A stretch of DNA of 64,000 bases from Oceanicola sp. D3 (GTDB lineage: Bacteria > Pseudomonadota > Alphaproteobacteria > Rhodobacterales > Rhodobacteraceae), in assembly GCF_006351965.1 (NCBI RefSeq), contig NZ_CP040932.1, positions 2,294,001-2,358,000 of the forward strand. Reading direction: 5' to 3'. The notes under the pieces are model-generated. The model was given only the letters and a program-made list of their open reading frames with translations, ran no database searches and was not told the DNA's origin. Within the stretch, counting starts at the first letter, position 1. Every line of letters starts with the position of its first letter. A program made the position numbers and the translations under genes. Shown here piece by piece: positions 33,555 through 43,459 of this stretch.

Positions 33555-34595
33555 TTACATGCCTTCGCCCATGGTCTGCTCTTCGTTCACCATGGCCTGG
33601 GTCTTGGCCAGCTCCGGGTCGGAGACGAGGCCGTAGTTGGCCAGCGGGCCGGTCGGGCCAGCAAGGTCATCGGAGATGAAGAACTGGGCATACTCTTTCA
33701 GGCCGGGGATCACGCCGATGTGGGCCTTCTTGATGTAGAAGTAGAGCGGACGCGACACCGGGTATTCACCCGAGGCGATGGTCTCGGTCTTGGGCTCAAC
33801 GCCGCCCATGGTGGCAACCTTCAGCTTGTCCTGGTTGTTCTCGTAGAACGCCAGGCCGAACACGCCGATGCCGTTGGGGTTGGAGTCGATGCGGGCGAGG
33901 GTCTCGGTGTAGTCGCCGTCGATGTCGACCGACTTGCCGTCGGTGCGCACTGCGAGGCAGGCGTCTTCGGCGTCGTCCTCGGACATGCCGCCTGCAACCA
34001 TGGCTTCCATGGCGCCGGTGACTTCACAACCAGCCGCCATCACCTTCTCTTCGAAGACTTCGCGGGTGCCGTGCTTGGTGCCGGGGATGAAAGCGGCGAT
34101 TTCAGCGTCGGGCAGATCGGCGTTGAACTCGTTCCACTTGGTGTAGGGGTTGTCGACCAGCTCACCGTCCACAACCACTTTCGGGGCCAGGGCGTTGAAA
34201 ATGTCGGCCGGCTGGAAGGCGGTGAAGGCCGGGCCGGACTGCTGGGAGGCAAACACGATGCCATCATAGCCGATGCGCACTTCGATGATGTCGGTCACGC
34301 CGGCATCGGCACAGGCCTTGATCTCTTTTTCGCGGATGGCGCGCGAGGCGTTGGCCACGTCGATGGTGTTCTCGCCCACGCCTTCGCAGAAGCGCTTGAG
34401 GCCAGCCGAGGAGCCGCCCGATTCCACAACCGGGGTCGGGAAGTCGGTGTTTTCGCCGAAGGCTTCGGCAACGATGGAGGCGTAGGGCAGCACGGTGGAC
34501 GACCCGGCAACCTGCACTTGGTCACGGGCGGCAGCAGTGCCGGCGGCCAGCGCGGTCAGCGCGAGGGTGGAAACTGTGAGCTTGGTGAAAGACAT
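33555..34595 (-). CDS. pstS: Phosphate-binding periplasmic protein PstS
   Basis: 346-aa binding protein of the PBP-like phosphate type. Signal peptide MSFTKLTVSTLALTALAAG to ..TAAA; phosphate-contact loops VAGSSTVLPYASIVAEAF and ESGGSSAGLKRFCEGVGEN, and PGTKHGTREVFEEKV. It captures periplasmic phosphate for PstCAB. First gene of the leftward pst run, directly downstream of a Pho box. The long form with internal Cys pairs (ACADAG, GCEVTG, DACLAV) is typical of marine alphaproteobacteria. Confidence 0.96.
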   Translation of the reverse strand: MSFTKLTVSTLALTALAAGTAAARDQVQVAGSSTVLPYASIVAEAFGENTDFPTPVVESGGSSAGLKRFCEGVGENTIDVANASRAIREKEIKACADAGVTDIIEVRIGYDGIVFASQQSGPAFTAFQPADIFNALAPKVVVDGELVDNPYTKWNEFNADLPDAEIAAFIPGTKHGTREVFEEKVMAAGCEVTGAMEAMVAGGMSEDDAEDACLAVRTDGKSVDIDGDYTETLARIDSNPNGIGVFGLAFYENNQDKLKVATMGGVEPKTETIASGEYPVSRPLYFYIKKAHIGVIPGLKEYAQFFISDDLAGPTGPLANYGLVSDPELAKTQAMVNEEQTMGEGM

Positions 34596-34680
34596 CTGGA
34601 ACTCCGTTGCATGTCAGGCTCGCCCCATCTGCTCATGAGGGGCGTTCGCAGGGCCCTTCTCTGCTCTGCGTGTTAGGCTT

Positions 34681-34711
34681 TTGTGACAGGTGTGTAACAG
34701 TTTTATGACAT
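34681..34711 (-). promoter_or_regulatory. Pho box upstream of pstS
   Basis: Read on the minus strand this is TGTCATAAAACTGTTACA followed by CACCTGTCACA: three 7-bp CTGTCAT-like half sites at 11-bp spacing, the PhoB operator pattern. It lies about 85 bases upstream of the pstS ATG, a suitable distance for a PhoB-activated promoter. Confidence 0.8.
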
Positions 34712-34739
34712 GGCGTAGGGGAAGGGAAATCTCTGTAGT

Positions 34740-36540
34740 GCAGATACGGCTAACGGCCGTTCAGAGCCCAGAGTCACCGATGCTGCGACGTGGATCAATG
34801 TCCGCCAAGGTGGCACATTGAATGAAATTCTCTTGGGATTGCTCGCAACCTAGCCTATGGAGGCTCCCTTTGCCCTGATCCTCGCACCCGATCTGGCTCA
34901 TGTCCACTGCCAAAAAATTTCTTGATCAGGTCGGGACTTCAATGCATCGTCAATGAATAAGGTATTTTAGGCTTGACCCAAACGGCATCTTGGTCAGAAG
35001 TCAGCTCGCCAAGATAGGACGATATGGAAAAAAATCACATAGTTTTGCTAATACACGGCATCAGGACGCAAGGCTCCTGGGCCGAAATGGTTTCACAAAC
35101 CCTTGAGCGAGACCCTACTATAAAAGTCCAGCCCATCAAGTATGGCTTCTTCGACACATTCCGGTTCCTATCGCCATTTTGGACAAGAGAGGAACCAATT
35201 CGACGGGTCATCCAAGAATACCGAGATACGAGGCGAAATTTTCCAAACGCCAAGATATCAGTGATCGCTCATAGCTTCGGAACCTTTGCCCTTACAAAGG
35301 CTCTGCGAGCACCTGACATAGAGCTTTATAGAATCATTCTGTGCGGCTCAATTGTTCCTGAGAGTTTCCGAGTGGCTTCGCACAGAGCACAAATTACATT
35401 TGACCCAATCTTAAACGACTGCGGGACACACGATATCTGGCCGCTACTCGCAAAATCAGTCACTTGGGGTTACGGATCAACAGGGACATTTGGGTTTGGA
35501 ACAGTGGGTATTCGTGATCGCTTCAACAAGTTTTCCCACAGCCAGTACTTCTCACAGGACTTTGTTGAGGAATACTGGCGCCCATATATTTCTGAAGGTG
35601 TTGTGGTGCCTACGGAATGGGAAGTCGAAAGAGGCAACCCACCCTACTGGCAATCACTATTGTCAATCCTTCCATTGAAAATATTATATGTTCTAGCTTT
35701 GGCACTCCTGGGGTCTTGGGGGTTTCTAACTTACGAAGATTCAAAAATTTCTTCAATCGAATTCGGTGCGAACTTTTTCGTTGCCCATTATGTTGGAGCA
35801 GCGGAAATTGAAGTGCATCTAATTTTTGAAAACAATAGCCGCGAAATCTCCGAATTCTCAAACTTCACGGGCAAATTATTTGGGCCGAGTCAGCAAGCAC
35901 TTGACGTTAGATTTTTTATGATCGGTGAAAGGGTTGCGGGGGCGCCTACGCCTATGTTTCCGGCGACGTCTACTCCCATTATCGTATCGCCAAGCCAGTC
36001 GAGGTCTTTGCGACTTGCATTTGCCGAAGATGCATTTGAGCAAACGCCTGTGCTGAATGAAATATTCAAGAATTTTCAGAATAGCAAATTGGCTGTTAAC
36101 AAATGGGACCCAGATCTAGACTTGGTATCGGATCGTTTGGTTGCAGAGATTTCAAGTATTGCATATGAACGGTTTCCGCTGGAAGCGGGAGATTGGACTT
36201 TCTCAATGAGTTATTCTGTTGACGGCTCAACCCGAGAAATATCTGAAAAATTTACCTTAACAGACGCAAACATTAGCAGAATGTTGAGCTCGGTGCCATA
36301 CTACTCCAGTGGCCTGGGTATACTTCCTTTTTGGAAATATGGAGCACCAGATGGCTGGAGTATTATTTCTACAGAAATAACGGTAGACGGAATCTGAAAA
36401 CTTATATATGTAGCGGAATCAAAGCGCATTGTGCACTGAAGTGCTGCAAAGGCCGGTGTTTCGCAGTTTGATAAAATCTACGAATCTCACAGCCAAGAGC
36501 TAGAAGCCGGTCACTCGAGCCCGAGCGACGAATTGGTGCA
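34740..36540. other. AT-rich inserted segment between pstS and phoR
   Basis: Base composition drops sharply from the GC-rich surroundings and codon use changes (frequent ATA, TTA, AAA, AGA). The segment holds one gene (35024-36397). No transposase, integrase, tRNA or clear flanking direct repeat was recognised. Of the 428 bp between pstS and this gene, the right-hand three-quarters are AT-rich with no other open frame I would trust; the 162 bp after the gene are also non-coding. Confidence 0.7.
35024..36397 (+). CDS. Membrane-anchored alpha/beta hydrolase with C-terminal beta domain, unknown function
   Basis: 457-aa protein. Residues 1-190 are an alpha/beta hydrolase: VLLIHGIRTQGSW gives the oxyanion region, the nucleophile is S84 in VIAHSFGTFAL, and D137 (CGTHDIWPLL) and H172 (KFSHSQYF) are likely triad partners. 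A single membrane helix follows (about 211-235, LLSILPLKILYVLALALLG), then a 220-residue beta-rich domain (for example IEVHLIFENNSREISEFSNF). There is no signal peptide, so the hydrolase is probably cytoplasmic and the C-terminal domain periplasmic. AT-rich codon use unlike its neighbours marks recent transfer. Function unknown; a lipase-type effector or stress/defence protein is possible. Confidence 0.85.
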   Translation: MEKNHIVLLIHGIRTQGSWAEMVSQTLERDPTIKVQPIKYGFFDTFRFLSPFWTREEPIRRVIQEYRDTRRNFPNAKISVIAHSFGTFALTKALRAPDIELYRIILCGSIVPESFRVASHRAQITFDPILNDCGTHDIWPLLAKSVTWGYGSTGTFGFGTVGIRDRFNKFSHSQYFSQDFVEEYWRPYISEGVVVPTEWEVERGNPPYWQSLLSILPLKILYVLALALLGSWGFLTYEDSKISSIEFGANFFVAHYVGAAEIEVHLIFENNSREISEFSNFTGKLFGPSQQALDVRFFMIGERVAGAPTPMFPATSTPIIVSPSQSRSLRLAFAEDAFEQTPVLNEIFKNFQNSKLAVNKWDPDLDLVSDRLVAEISSIAYERFPLEAGDWTFSMSYSVDGSTREISEKFTLTDANISRMLSSVPYYSSGLGILPFWKYGAPDGWSIISTEITVDGI

Positions 36541-36559
36541 TTTCCCGCACAGCCGCCCT

Positions 36560-37600
36560 CTACCCCCCGTCCCCCAACGGCAAAAACACCGTAAAACACG
36601 CCCCCTGCCCCGGCTCGCTCTCGATCTGAAAGCGCCCCCGATGGCGCGCGACGATGTGTTTGGCAATCGCCAGCCCCAGCCCGGTGCCGCCCATCTCCCG
36701 CGAGCGGTGCGAATCCACCCGGTAAAACCGTTCCGTCAGGCGCGGAATATGCCTCGGGTCGATCCCGTCCCCGAAATCCCGCACAGAGCAGCGCAGCGCC
36801 GGGCCGCGCAGGGCCACCACGCGCTCTTCCGCCACCACCGAAATCTCGATCTTCCCGCCCCCGCCGCCATATTTCAGCGCGTTCTCGATAAGGTTGGTGA
36901 AAACCTGCGTCAGTTGGTCGGCATCGCCCGGCACCTTCGGCAGGTCCGGCGGGAAGTGCCGCACCAACTCCAGCCGGGCCTCCTCCGCCAGCGGCTTCAG
37001 CGCATTCGCCGCCGAGGCCAGAAGCTGGCCTACATCCACCAGCGAGGAGGGCCGCTGCATCGCCACCGCCTCCACCCGGCTGAGCGAGAGCAAATCATTC
37101 ACCAGCCGGTTCATCCGCGCCGTCTCGCGCTCCATGATGCCCAAAAACCGCTCCCGCGCCGCCTCGTCGTTCTTCGCCGGGCCCCGCAGGGTTTCGATGA
37201 AGCCGGTCAGCGCGGTCAGCGGCGTTTTCAACTCGTGGCTCACATTGGCCACAAAATCCCGGCGAATCTGGTTGGCCGCCTCGGTCTGGCTCAAATCCTC
37301 GAAGGCCAGCACCACCCGCCCCTTCACCAGCGTCGCCTTCACCTGAAAGATCTGCTCGCCTTCGCCCTCAACCCGCCGCACCCGCGCCTGCCCCGAAAGG
37401 CCGCCATCCAGCGCGTTTTCGATCAGCTGGGCCACGGCGGGCTGGCGCAATTGCAGGCTATAATGCCGCCCCTGCCCCACACGGCCAAAAAGCGCGGCGG
37501 CGGGCGCGTTGATCGCCTCGATCTTCGCATCCGCGCCAATGGTGATCAGCGGCATCGGCACCGCATCCAGAAACCCCTCGATCCCGGCCAGCGTATCCAC
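36560..37600 (-). CDS. phoR: Phosphate regulon sensor kinase PhoR (soluble form)
   Basis: 346-aa histidine kinase: PAS domain (about 10-105; PLITIGADAKIEAINAPAAA), HisKA with FVANVSHELKTPLTALTGF, and HATPase with NLIENALKYGG, RDFGDGIDP and GGTGLGLAIAKH. It has no membrane segment, unlike enteric PhoR, so it must sense phosphate status through PstB/PhoU contacts. GTG start at 37600, 4 bases after the previous stop. It is separated from pstS by the AT-rich insert; contiguous phoR-pst order is the usual arrangement. Confidence 0.88.
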   Translation of the reverse strand: MDTLAGIEGFLDAVPMPLITIGADAKIEAINAPAAALFGRVGQGRHYSLQLRQPAVAQLIENALDGGLSGQARVRRVEGEGEQIFQVKATLVKGRVVLAFEDLSQTEAANQIRRDFVANVSHELKTPLTALTGFIETLRGPAKNDEAARERFLGIMERETARMNRLVNDLLSLSRVEAVAMQRPSSLVDVGQLLASAANALKPLAEEARLELVRHFPPDLPKVPGDADQLTQVFTNLIENALKYGGGGGKIEISVVAEERVVALRGPALRCSVRDFGDGIDPRHIPRLTERFYRVDSHRSREMGGTGLGLAIAKHIVARHRGRFQIESEPGQGACFTVFLPLGDGG

Positions 37601-37604
37601 CGGC

Positions 37605-38129
37605 TCAGATCGCCTTCAGGCCGGTGCGAAACCGCCGCATGTTCTCTTGGTAGTGCACCGCCGAGCGCCGCAGCCCCTCGATGGCCGCCTCGTCAAGCTG
37701 GCGCACCACCTTGCCCGGCGCGCCCATCACCAATGAGCCGTCAGGAATTTCCTTGCCCTCGGTAATCAGCGCGCCCGCCCCGATCAGGCAGTTCTTGCCG
37801 ATGACAGCCCGGTTGAGCACCGTGGCCCCCATCCCGATCAGCGAGTTCTCTCCAATGGTGCAGCCGTGGAGCATGGCCTTGTGGCCCACCGTCACCCCCG
37901 CCCCAATCGTGAGCGGGCAGCCCGGGTCGGTGTGGCACACCGTGTTCTCCTGCACGTTCGCCCCCGCGCCCACGCGAATTTCCTCGTTGTCGCCCCGCAG
38001 CGTGCAGCCAAACCAAACCGAGGCCCGGCTCTCCAGCACCACATTGCCAATCAGGTTGGCATCGGGGGCCACCCAATAGTCGCCATCGCCCGGAAACTGC
38101 GGCGCAAGCCCGTCCAGCTCGTAAATCAT
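37605..38129 (-). CDS. Gamma carbonic anhydrase-family protein
   Basis: 174-aa left-handed beta-helix protein of hexapeptide repeats. Zinc-type histidines appear in VCHTDPG and [31 protein letters not shown] is the family hallmark. Homologues form trimers and hydrate CO2 or have lost activity, so catalysis is unproven. It starts inside the end of gmk (4-bp overlap) and runs into phoR. Confidence 0.9.
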   Translation of the reverse strand: MIYELDGLAPQFPGDGDYWVAPDANLIGNVVLESRASVWFGCTLRGDNEEIRVGAGANVQENTVCHTDPGCPLTIGAGVTVGHKAMLHGCTIGENSLIGMGATVLNRAVIGKNCLIGAGALITEGKEIPDGSLVMGAPGKVVRQLDEAAIEGLRRSAVHYQENMRRFRTGLKAI

Positions 38130-38788
38130 CGACCTTCCTTCACCCGAAACTGCTCATGGAGCGTGCGCACATGGGAGGCCAGATCAGGCTGCTGCGCCCG
38201 TCGCATCCGCTCGGCGCTGACGATGGTGCGCAGGTGCGTTTCGCTGTCGTCCAGATCGTCGTTTACCAGCACATAGTCATAGCTGTCCCAGTGGCTGATC
38301 TCGTCCCAGCTCTTTTGCATCCGCTTGGCAATTGTCTCTTCCTCGTCCTGCCCGCGCTCGATGAGGCGGCGGCGAAGCTCGTCGATCGAGGGCGGCAGGA
38401 TGAAGATCGAGAGCGTGTGCTTGCCAAGTTCGGAGTTGCGAATCTGCTGCGCGCCTTGCCAGTCCACATCAAACAGCACATCACGGCCCGCGTTGATCGC
38501 CTCGCGCACCGGGCCGGCGGGGCTGCCGTAGTGATTGCCAAACACATGGGCGTGTTCCAGCATCTGTTCCTCGGCCACCTGCTGGCGAAATTCCGTCTCG
38601 CTGAGAAAGTGGTAGTGCACCCCATCCTCCTCGCCCGGCCGCGGCTTGCGGGTGGTGGCGCTGATGGAAAAGCGCAGATCGCTGTCCCAGGCCATCAACC
38701 GGCGTGCAAGGGTTGTCTTGCCCGCCCCGGAGGGCGACGACAGGATGATGAGCAATCCGCGTCTGGCCAAGGCTGGGCTCCCCCTCAC
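38126..38788 (-). CDS. gmk: Guanylate kinase
   Basis: 220-aa enzyme that phosphorylates GMP to GDP. P-loop [13 protein letters not shown]-binding [19 protein letters not shown], and [12 protein letters not shown] are diagnostic. GTG start at 38788 overlaps the yicC stop (GTGA). The pair yicC-gmk is a conserved alphaproteobacterial arrangement. Confidence 0.96.
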   Translation of the reverse strand: MRGSPALARRGLLIILSSPSGAGKTTLARRLMAWDSDLRFSISATTRKPRPGEEDGVHYHFLSETEFRQQVAEEQMLEHAHVFGNHYGSPAGPVREAINAGRDVLFDVDWQGAQQIRNSELGKHTLSIFILPPSIDELRRRLIERGQDEEETIAKRMQKSWDEISHWDSYDYVLVNDDLDDSETHLRTIVSAERMRRAQQPDLASHVRTLHEQFRVKEGR

Positions 38789-39681
38789 TCGATGTTCTGA
38801 ACCTGCTCCCGCATCTGGTCGATGGCGGCCTTGAGGTCAAGCCCGATGCGGGTCAGCTCCACCGCCTGCGCCTTGGAGCAAAGCGTGTTGGCCTCGCGGT
38901 TGAACTCCTGACAGAGAAAATCCAGCTTGCGGCCCACGGCGTCTTCACTGGCCAGCAACTCGCGGCTTGCCGTTACATGGGCTTCCAGCCGGTCAAGCTC
39001 TTCGGTCACGTCGCTCTTCAGCGCCAGCAGCGCCACCTCCTGCGCCACCCGGTCCTGATCGAGGCCCTTAGCGTTTTCCAGCACACGGGTGAGGTTTTCC
39101 TTCAGGCTCTCAGCCATCTCGGCCTTGCGCTCCTCGGCCACGGGGCGGGCCTCGCGCACCAGCTTGGCCACCTTGTCGAGATGGGCCAGCATGACGGCAT
39201 GCAGCGCCGCCCCCTCGGTGGCCCGCATCTCCAAGAATGAATCCATCAAGGGCGGGAAATCGGCCATCAGCTTGCCGCGCAGCGCCGCCATCTCGCCTTC
39301 GCTCAACTGCTGCGGATCGTCGGCAATGCCCTTCATCGCAAGGATCTCGGCAGTGGTCGGCGCCTTCAGCTCCACCCCGGCCCGTTCCGCCTCTCGGGTG
39401 ATCTCGCTGAGCGCCGCCAAAACCTGTGCCAGCTGCGAGCCATCCAGCTTCATCGCCCCGCTCGTGCGGCTCCGTTCCACCCGAAGCGTGAGAGACACAT
39501 TGCCCCGCACCAGCGAACGGTTCAGCTCCGTGCGCAGCCCCTGCTCCAGCCCGCTGATCCACTCGGGCAGCCGCAAACGCAGGTCCAGCCCCTTGCCGTT
39601 CACGCCCCGCATTTCCCAGCTCCAGGTAAAGTCGCTGCCCTGCTGGGTACGGGCGGCGAATCCTGTCATGGAGTTAACCAT
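38785..39681 (-). CDS. YicC/YloC-family endoribonuclease
   Basis: 298-aa protein beginning MVNSMTGFA, the family's hallmark, with [18 protein letters not shown] in the N-terminal domain and [13 protein letters not shown] near the C terminus. E. coli YicC is reported as an endoribonuclease involved in small-RNA turnover. Directly upstream of and overlapping gmk. The start follows a short AT-rich leader; divergent from the PAS protein gene. Confidence 0.93.
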   Translation of the reverse strand: MVNSMTGFAARTQQGSDFTWSWEMRGVNGKGLDLRLRLPEWISGLEQGLRTELNRSLVRGNVSLTLRVERSRTSGAMKLDGSQLAQVLAALSEITREAERAGVELKAPTTAEILAMKGIADDPQQLSEGEMAALRGKLMADFPPLMDSFLEMRATEGAALHAVMLAHLDKVAKLVREARPVAEERKAEMAESLKENLTRVLENAKGLDQDRVAQEVALLALKSDVTEELDRLEAHVTASRELLASEDAVGRKLDFLCQEFNREANTLCSKAQAVELTRIGLDLKAAIDQMREQVQNIE

Positions 39682-39766
39682 TTATGAATTTTCCCCCCGG
39701 AAATTCGTCGGGCTCTGTGCTATTAACGGATAGGTAATCTTTCTTGTCCATGGGTTAACAGACCAG

Positions 39767-40591
39767 ATGCTCTTGGACAATAAAGCCAGCGGGAATTCTA
39801 GCGAGGGCGGTGACGTGGAACATCAAGAGGATAGAGGCCGTGGGGTGGTTTCGCTGATGAAGTATAACAACGACATTCGATTCCCCGCCATCCACACTCT
39901 GCGCCGCTACTGGGATGAGCTGCGCGGCCCGCGCCAAGTGCCTTCGCGCGCCGAGGTCGATCCCCGCGCCATTGAGGAAACGCTGGAATATGCCTTCATC
40001 CTTGAGCGGATCGCGCCCGGTGTGGGCCGCTTCCGCCTTGCGGGGATGCACCTGAATGACCTGATGGGCATGGAAGTGCGCGGTATGCCCTGCACCTCCA
40101 TGTTCATGCCCGAGCACCGCGCCACCCTGAGCCGCGCGCTAGAGGAGGTCTTCGCTGGCCCCTCCACCGCCCTGCTCACCCTTGCTGGCGAGCGCGGCGT
40201 GGGCCGCCCGCCGATGGACGGGCAAATGCTGCTTCTGCCGCTCACCTCCGACTTCGGCGATGTAACCCGGGCGCTGGGCTGCCTCTGCACCATCGGTCCC
40301 ATCGGCCGCTCCCCGCGCCGCTTTACCGTGAAGGATGAAATCATCCGCCCGGTCCGCGTCACCGCTGGCGCGGAAGACCTGGGCACCCCCATGACCCGCG
40401 AAGAGCGGCTGAAAGCACGCAAGGCCGCCGCCAAAGCAAAGGCCGAGACCACGCCCGAGGCCGCCCCGCAAGGCTTCGCCGAGCCCGCCCCCGGCTTCAC
40501 TCCCGCGCCCCCGTCCCCCCCCGCACCCGGCGACAAACCCCGCCTGCGCCTCGTGCGCTCGGACGGCGAAGAGGTTGACGCAAAGGGCTGA
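39767..40591 (+). CDS. PAS-domain protein (alphaproteobacterial PAS_5 type)
   Basis: 274-aa cytoplasmic protein. A single PAS-like domain spans about residues 40-185 (TLRRYWDELRGPRQVPSRAE, RIAPGVGRFRLAGMHLNDLM, MLLLPLTSDFGDVTRALGCL), followed by a low-complexity Ala/Pro-rich tail. Such stand-alone PAS proteins are common in Rhodobacteraceae and poorly characterised; Caulobacter relatives are cell-cycle or polarity factors. ATG 39767 is used; GTG 39815 or ATG 39857 are alternatives, since no strong ribosome site stands out. Confidence 0.75.
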   Translation: MLLDNKASGNSSEGGDVEHQEDRGRGVVSLMKYNNDIRFPAIHTLRRYWDELRGPRQVPSRAEVDPRAIEETLEYAFILERIAPGVGRFRLAGMHLNDLMGMEVRGMPCTSMFMPEHRATLSRALEEVFAGPSTALLTLAGERGVGRPPMDGQMLLLPLTSDFGDVTRALGCLCTIGPIGRSPRRFTVKDEIIRPVRVTAGAEDLGTPMTREERLKARKAAAKAKAETTPEAAPQGFAEPAPGFTPAPPSPPAPGDKPRLRLVRSDGEEVDAKG

Positions 40592-40749
40592 TAAGAAGGC
40601 CCTCACGCTTGCCAAATCGAGCCGCCGCCCCTTGACCGAAACGCAGATGTCACTGTCCCCCGTCACCTCACTCAGCAGGTTTGACCATCCCCCCTTGGTG
40701 TGGTCTCCTCAAAAACAAACACAGGTGGAACGGGTTAGGTAACGGGCAA

Positions 40750-41811
40750 ATGGCACGCGAATTCCACGAACAGGCATTCTACAACAAGCGGGATCGCGAA
40801 AGCATGGGCGATGGCTTCGTGCGCGAATACCTGCGCGACTATTGGGACTGGTTCCGCGACAACCTCAAAGACGCCCCCAAAGTCCCCGGCGACCAGTGGA
40901 TGACCTGCCTCTCCGAGCTGGGCCTCAAGGAAACCCGCGCAGTCGCAAAGCGTGGAATCGGGGCCTATTATCGCTCCACCGGGCTCTTTCCCGACTTTTC
41001 CCAGCCCCGCCGCTTCACCGAGATGATGCTGCTCAACAGCCTGATCTCTCCCATGCCGCGCCTCAACGCCGCCGACAAGCTGAACGTCGGCCACTATATT
41101 CCCGAACATCTGCGCGAGCGGATCCAGCCCTGCCCGGTCGAAAAGGTCTTCGAAAACCAAGCCGAGTTTGACCTCTCCAGCGTGCCCGAGGGCACCTATT
41201 TTCTGAAAACCAACCACGGCAGCAGCCAGAACATCCGCTGCGATCTCTCCGGCACGCTCGATGACGAGACCAGCGCAAAGATCGACGAGAAACTGCCCAA
41301 GTGGTTCGACGAGCCCTATGGCACCGCCTCTTCGCAATGGTGGTATCGGTTGATCGACCGCAAGGTATTCCTTGAGCGCTCCATCGCCCGCGCCGAAGAC
41401 GAGATCGTGCCAGACTTCCGCTTTCACTGCATAAACGGCACCGCCGCGCTGTTGCAGGTCGATGTCGGGCTTGGCACCAGCCAGCGCAACAATGCGATTT
41501 ACGACAAGGATCTCAACTACATCGCCAAGCCCTTCCTCCGCCCCAACCGGGCCGAAGTGCCCCTGCCCGCCGTCACGCAGGAAGCCCGCGACATCGCGCA
41601 GGAAATCTCAAAGCCCTTCCCCTACATCCGGGTCGATATCTATGTGCGCGGTGACGATCTGTTCTTGGGCGAGCTGACATTCCTGCCCAATGCCGGGCGG
41701 CGTCCGGTCCGCTCGGCCTATATTGATAATTACCTCTGCAGCTTCTGGGATCCCATGCCCACCGTCAAACGGGTGGCCAAGGTGCCGGCCACGGCGAGCA
41801 AAGCCGCCTGA
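40750..41811 (+). CDS. ATP-grasp fold protein, TupA-like
   Basis: 353-aa cytoplasmic protein resembling TupA-type ATP-grasp enzymes found in polysaccharide gene sets. Landmarks: RFTEMMLLNSLISP and ADKLNVGHYI near the start, GTYFLKTNHGSSQNIR (nucleotide-binding Lys in a Gly-rich context), and RVDIYVRGDDLFLGELTFLPNAG, the metal-binding end of the fold. The reaction is unknown; relatives modify exopolysaccharide or teichuronopeptide. It is isolated, with a bidirectional terminator just downstream. Confidence 0.75.
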   Translation: MAREFHEQAFYNKRDRESMGDGFVREYLRDYWDWFRDNLKDAPKVPGDQWMTCLSELGLKETRAVAKRGIGAYYRSTGLFPDFSQPRRFTEMMLLNSLISPMPRLNAADKLNVGHYIPEHLRERIQPCPVEKVFENQAEFDLSSVPEGTYFLKTNHGSSQNIRCDLSGTLDDETSAKIDEKLPKWFDEPYGTASSQWWYRLIDRKVFLERSIARAEDEIVPDFRFHCINGTAALLQVDVGLGTSQRNNAIYDKDLNYIAKPFLRPNRAEVPLPAVTQEARDIAQEISKPFPYIRVDIYVRGDDLFLGELTFLPNAGRRPVRSAYIDNYLCSFWDPMPTVKRVAKVPATASKAA

Positions 41812-41847
41812 GGCGAGGCCAAGACCCTCAGACATCCCCACAAATGC

Positions 41848-41876
41848 AAAACGGCGCGAACCTCGTCGCGCCGTTT
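41848..41876. terminator. Bidirectional intrinsic terminator
   Basis: AAACGGCGCGA pairs with TCGCGCCGTTT around loop ACCTCG (41848-41876). A and T runs at the two ends let it serve both the rightward ATP-grasp gene and the leftward DAHP synthase gene, which converge here. Confidence 0.8.
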
Positions 41877-41905
41877 CGCTGTCTCTCGGTCATGCCCTCA
41901 AAGGG

Positions 41906-43273
41906 TCAGACAGCATCGCGCCGCGCATCAACCCCGCGCCGCTCAAGCTCCTCGGCCACGAGGAAGGCCAGCTCCAGCGATTGGCTGGCATTCAGGCGCG
42001 GGTCGCAGGCGGTGTGGTAGCGCGAGCCGAGGTCTTCGTCGGTCACGGCCCGCACGCCGCCGGTGCATTCGGTCACATCCTGGCCGGTCATCTCGAAATG
42101 CACGCCGCCGGGCACGGTGCCCGCTGCACGGTGCACGCCAAAGAACTCGCGCACCTCGCCCAGCACCCGCTCGAAGGGCCGGGTCTTGAAGCCGCTGTCG
42201 CTCTTGATGGTGTTGCCATGCATCGCATCGCAGACCCACACCACATTGGCGCCCTCGCTCTTCACCACGTCGATCAGCCGCGGCAGGTGCTCTTCCACCT
42301 TGCCAGCGCCAAACCGGGTGATCAGCGTCAGCCGCCCAGCCTCGTTCTTCGGGTTGAGATCCGCCATCAGCCGCTTCAGGTCGTCGCTTTCCATCGTCGG
42401 CCCGGCCTTCAGGCCGATGGGGTTGATGATCCCCTTGCAGAACTCCACATGCGCGCCGTCGGGCTGGCGCGTGCGGTCCCCGATCCACACCATATGGCCC
42501 GAGCCAGCCACCGTCTGCCCCGTGGTGCTGTCCACGCGGGTCAGCGCCTCTTCGTATTCAAGCAGCAGCGCCTCGTGGCTGGTGTAAAAATCAACCGACT
42601 GCATGGCGTGCACCGAGTCGGCGTCGATTCCGGCGGCAGACATAAAGTCCAGCGCATCCTGAATCCGGTTGCTGAGGTCTCTGTAGCGTGCCGCGCGGTC
42701 CTCATCCGCGAAGCCCGTCGTCCAGGCGTGAACCCGGTGAATATCGGCAAAACCACCCTGCGAGAAAGCGCGCAGCAGGTTCAGCGTCGCCGCCGCCTGG
42801 GTGTAGGCCTGAAGCATCTTCTTCGGGTCCGGAATGCGGGCCTCGGGGGTGAAATCCAGCTCGTTGATGATGTCACCGCGGTAGCTCGGCAGCTCCACAT
42901 CACCCTTCACCTCCATCGGCGCAGAGCGCGGCTTGGCAAACTGCCCGGCCATACGGCCCACCTTCACCACCGGCACCTTGGCGCCGTAGGTCAGCACGAT
43001 GGCCATCTGCAGCATCACCTTGAAGGTGTCGCGGATGTTGTCGCCGCTGAATTCTGCAAAGCTCTCGGCGCAATCGCCGCCCTGAAGCAAAAACGCCTCG
43101 CCACGCGCCGCCTTGCCAAGCTCATCGCGCAAACGGCGGGCCTCACCGGCAAACACCAGCGGCGGATACTTCGCAAGCTGCGCCTCAACGGCATTCAGCG
43201 CTGCCGCATCAGGGTAGTCGGGCATCTGCACCCGAGGCTTCGAACGCCAGTCGGCTTTGGTCCAAGTGCTCAT
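41906..43273 (-). CDS. Class II 3-deoxy-7-phosphoheptulonate (DAHP) synthase
   Basis: 455-aa enzyme of the plant-type class II family, first step of the shikimate pathway (phosphoenolpyruvate plus erythrose 4-phosphate). Diagnostic parts are [49 protein letters not shown] and [15 protein letters not shown] with [10 protein letters not shown]. Start at 43273. Faces away from the GlxA regulator gene, 186 bp apart. Confidence 0.95.
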   Translation of the reverse strand: MSTWTKADWRSKPRVQMPDYPDAAALNAVEAQLAKYPPLVFAGEARRLRDELGKAARGEAFLLQGGDCAESFAEFSGDNIRDTFKVMLQMAIVLTYGAKVPVVKVGRMAGQFAKPRSAPMEVKGDVELPSYRGDIINELDFTPEARIPDPKKMLQAYTQAAATLNLLRAFSQGGFADIHRVHAWTTGFADEDRAARYRDLSNRIQDALDFMSAAGIDADSVHAMQSVDFYTSHEALLLEYEEALTRVDSTTGQTVAGSGHMVWIGDRTRQPDGAHVEFCKGIINPIGLKAGPTMESDDLKRLMADLNPKNEAGRLTLITRFGAGKVEEHLPRLIDVVKSEGANVVWVCDAMHGNTIKSDSGFKTRPFERVLGEVREFFGVHRAAGTVPGGVHFEMTGQDVTECTGGVRAVTDEDLGSRYHTACDPRLNASQSLELAFLVAEELERRGVDARRDAV

Positions 43274-43459
43274 CGTCTCATGTCCTTCATCGCTCCCGCG
43301 CCTCCCCGCGCGGGTAAGGCCGCCCTTATAGGGCCAGAGCAGCAAAACCTCTACCCCCGCGCGCGGTCATCGCGCGATTTTCTGCACCCAACGCTCTTGC
43401 GCCCTATGTCAAATCCTGCTTGCCTCCCCGGCGGGGACAATTTCCAGCATGGAGCCAGA

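Noticed and set aside
34596-35023. Search for integrase site or tRNA fragment at the left edge of the AT-rich insert
   Set aside because: No tRNA-like end and no direct repeat shared with the right edge was found by eye.
41690-43459. Long upstream extension of the GlxA regulator frame
   Set aside because: The extension is antisense to the DAHP synthase gene; the real start is at 43460 behind GGAG.
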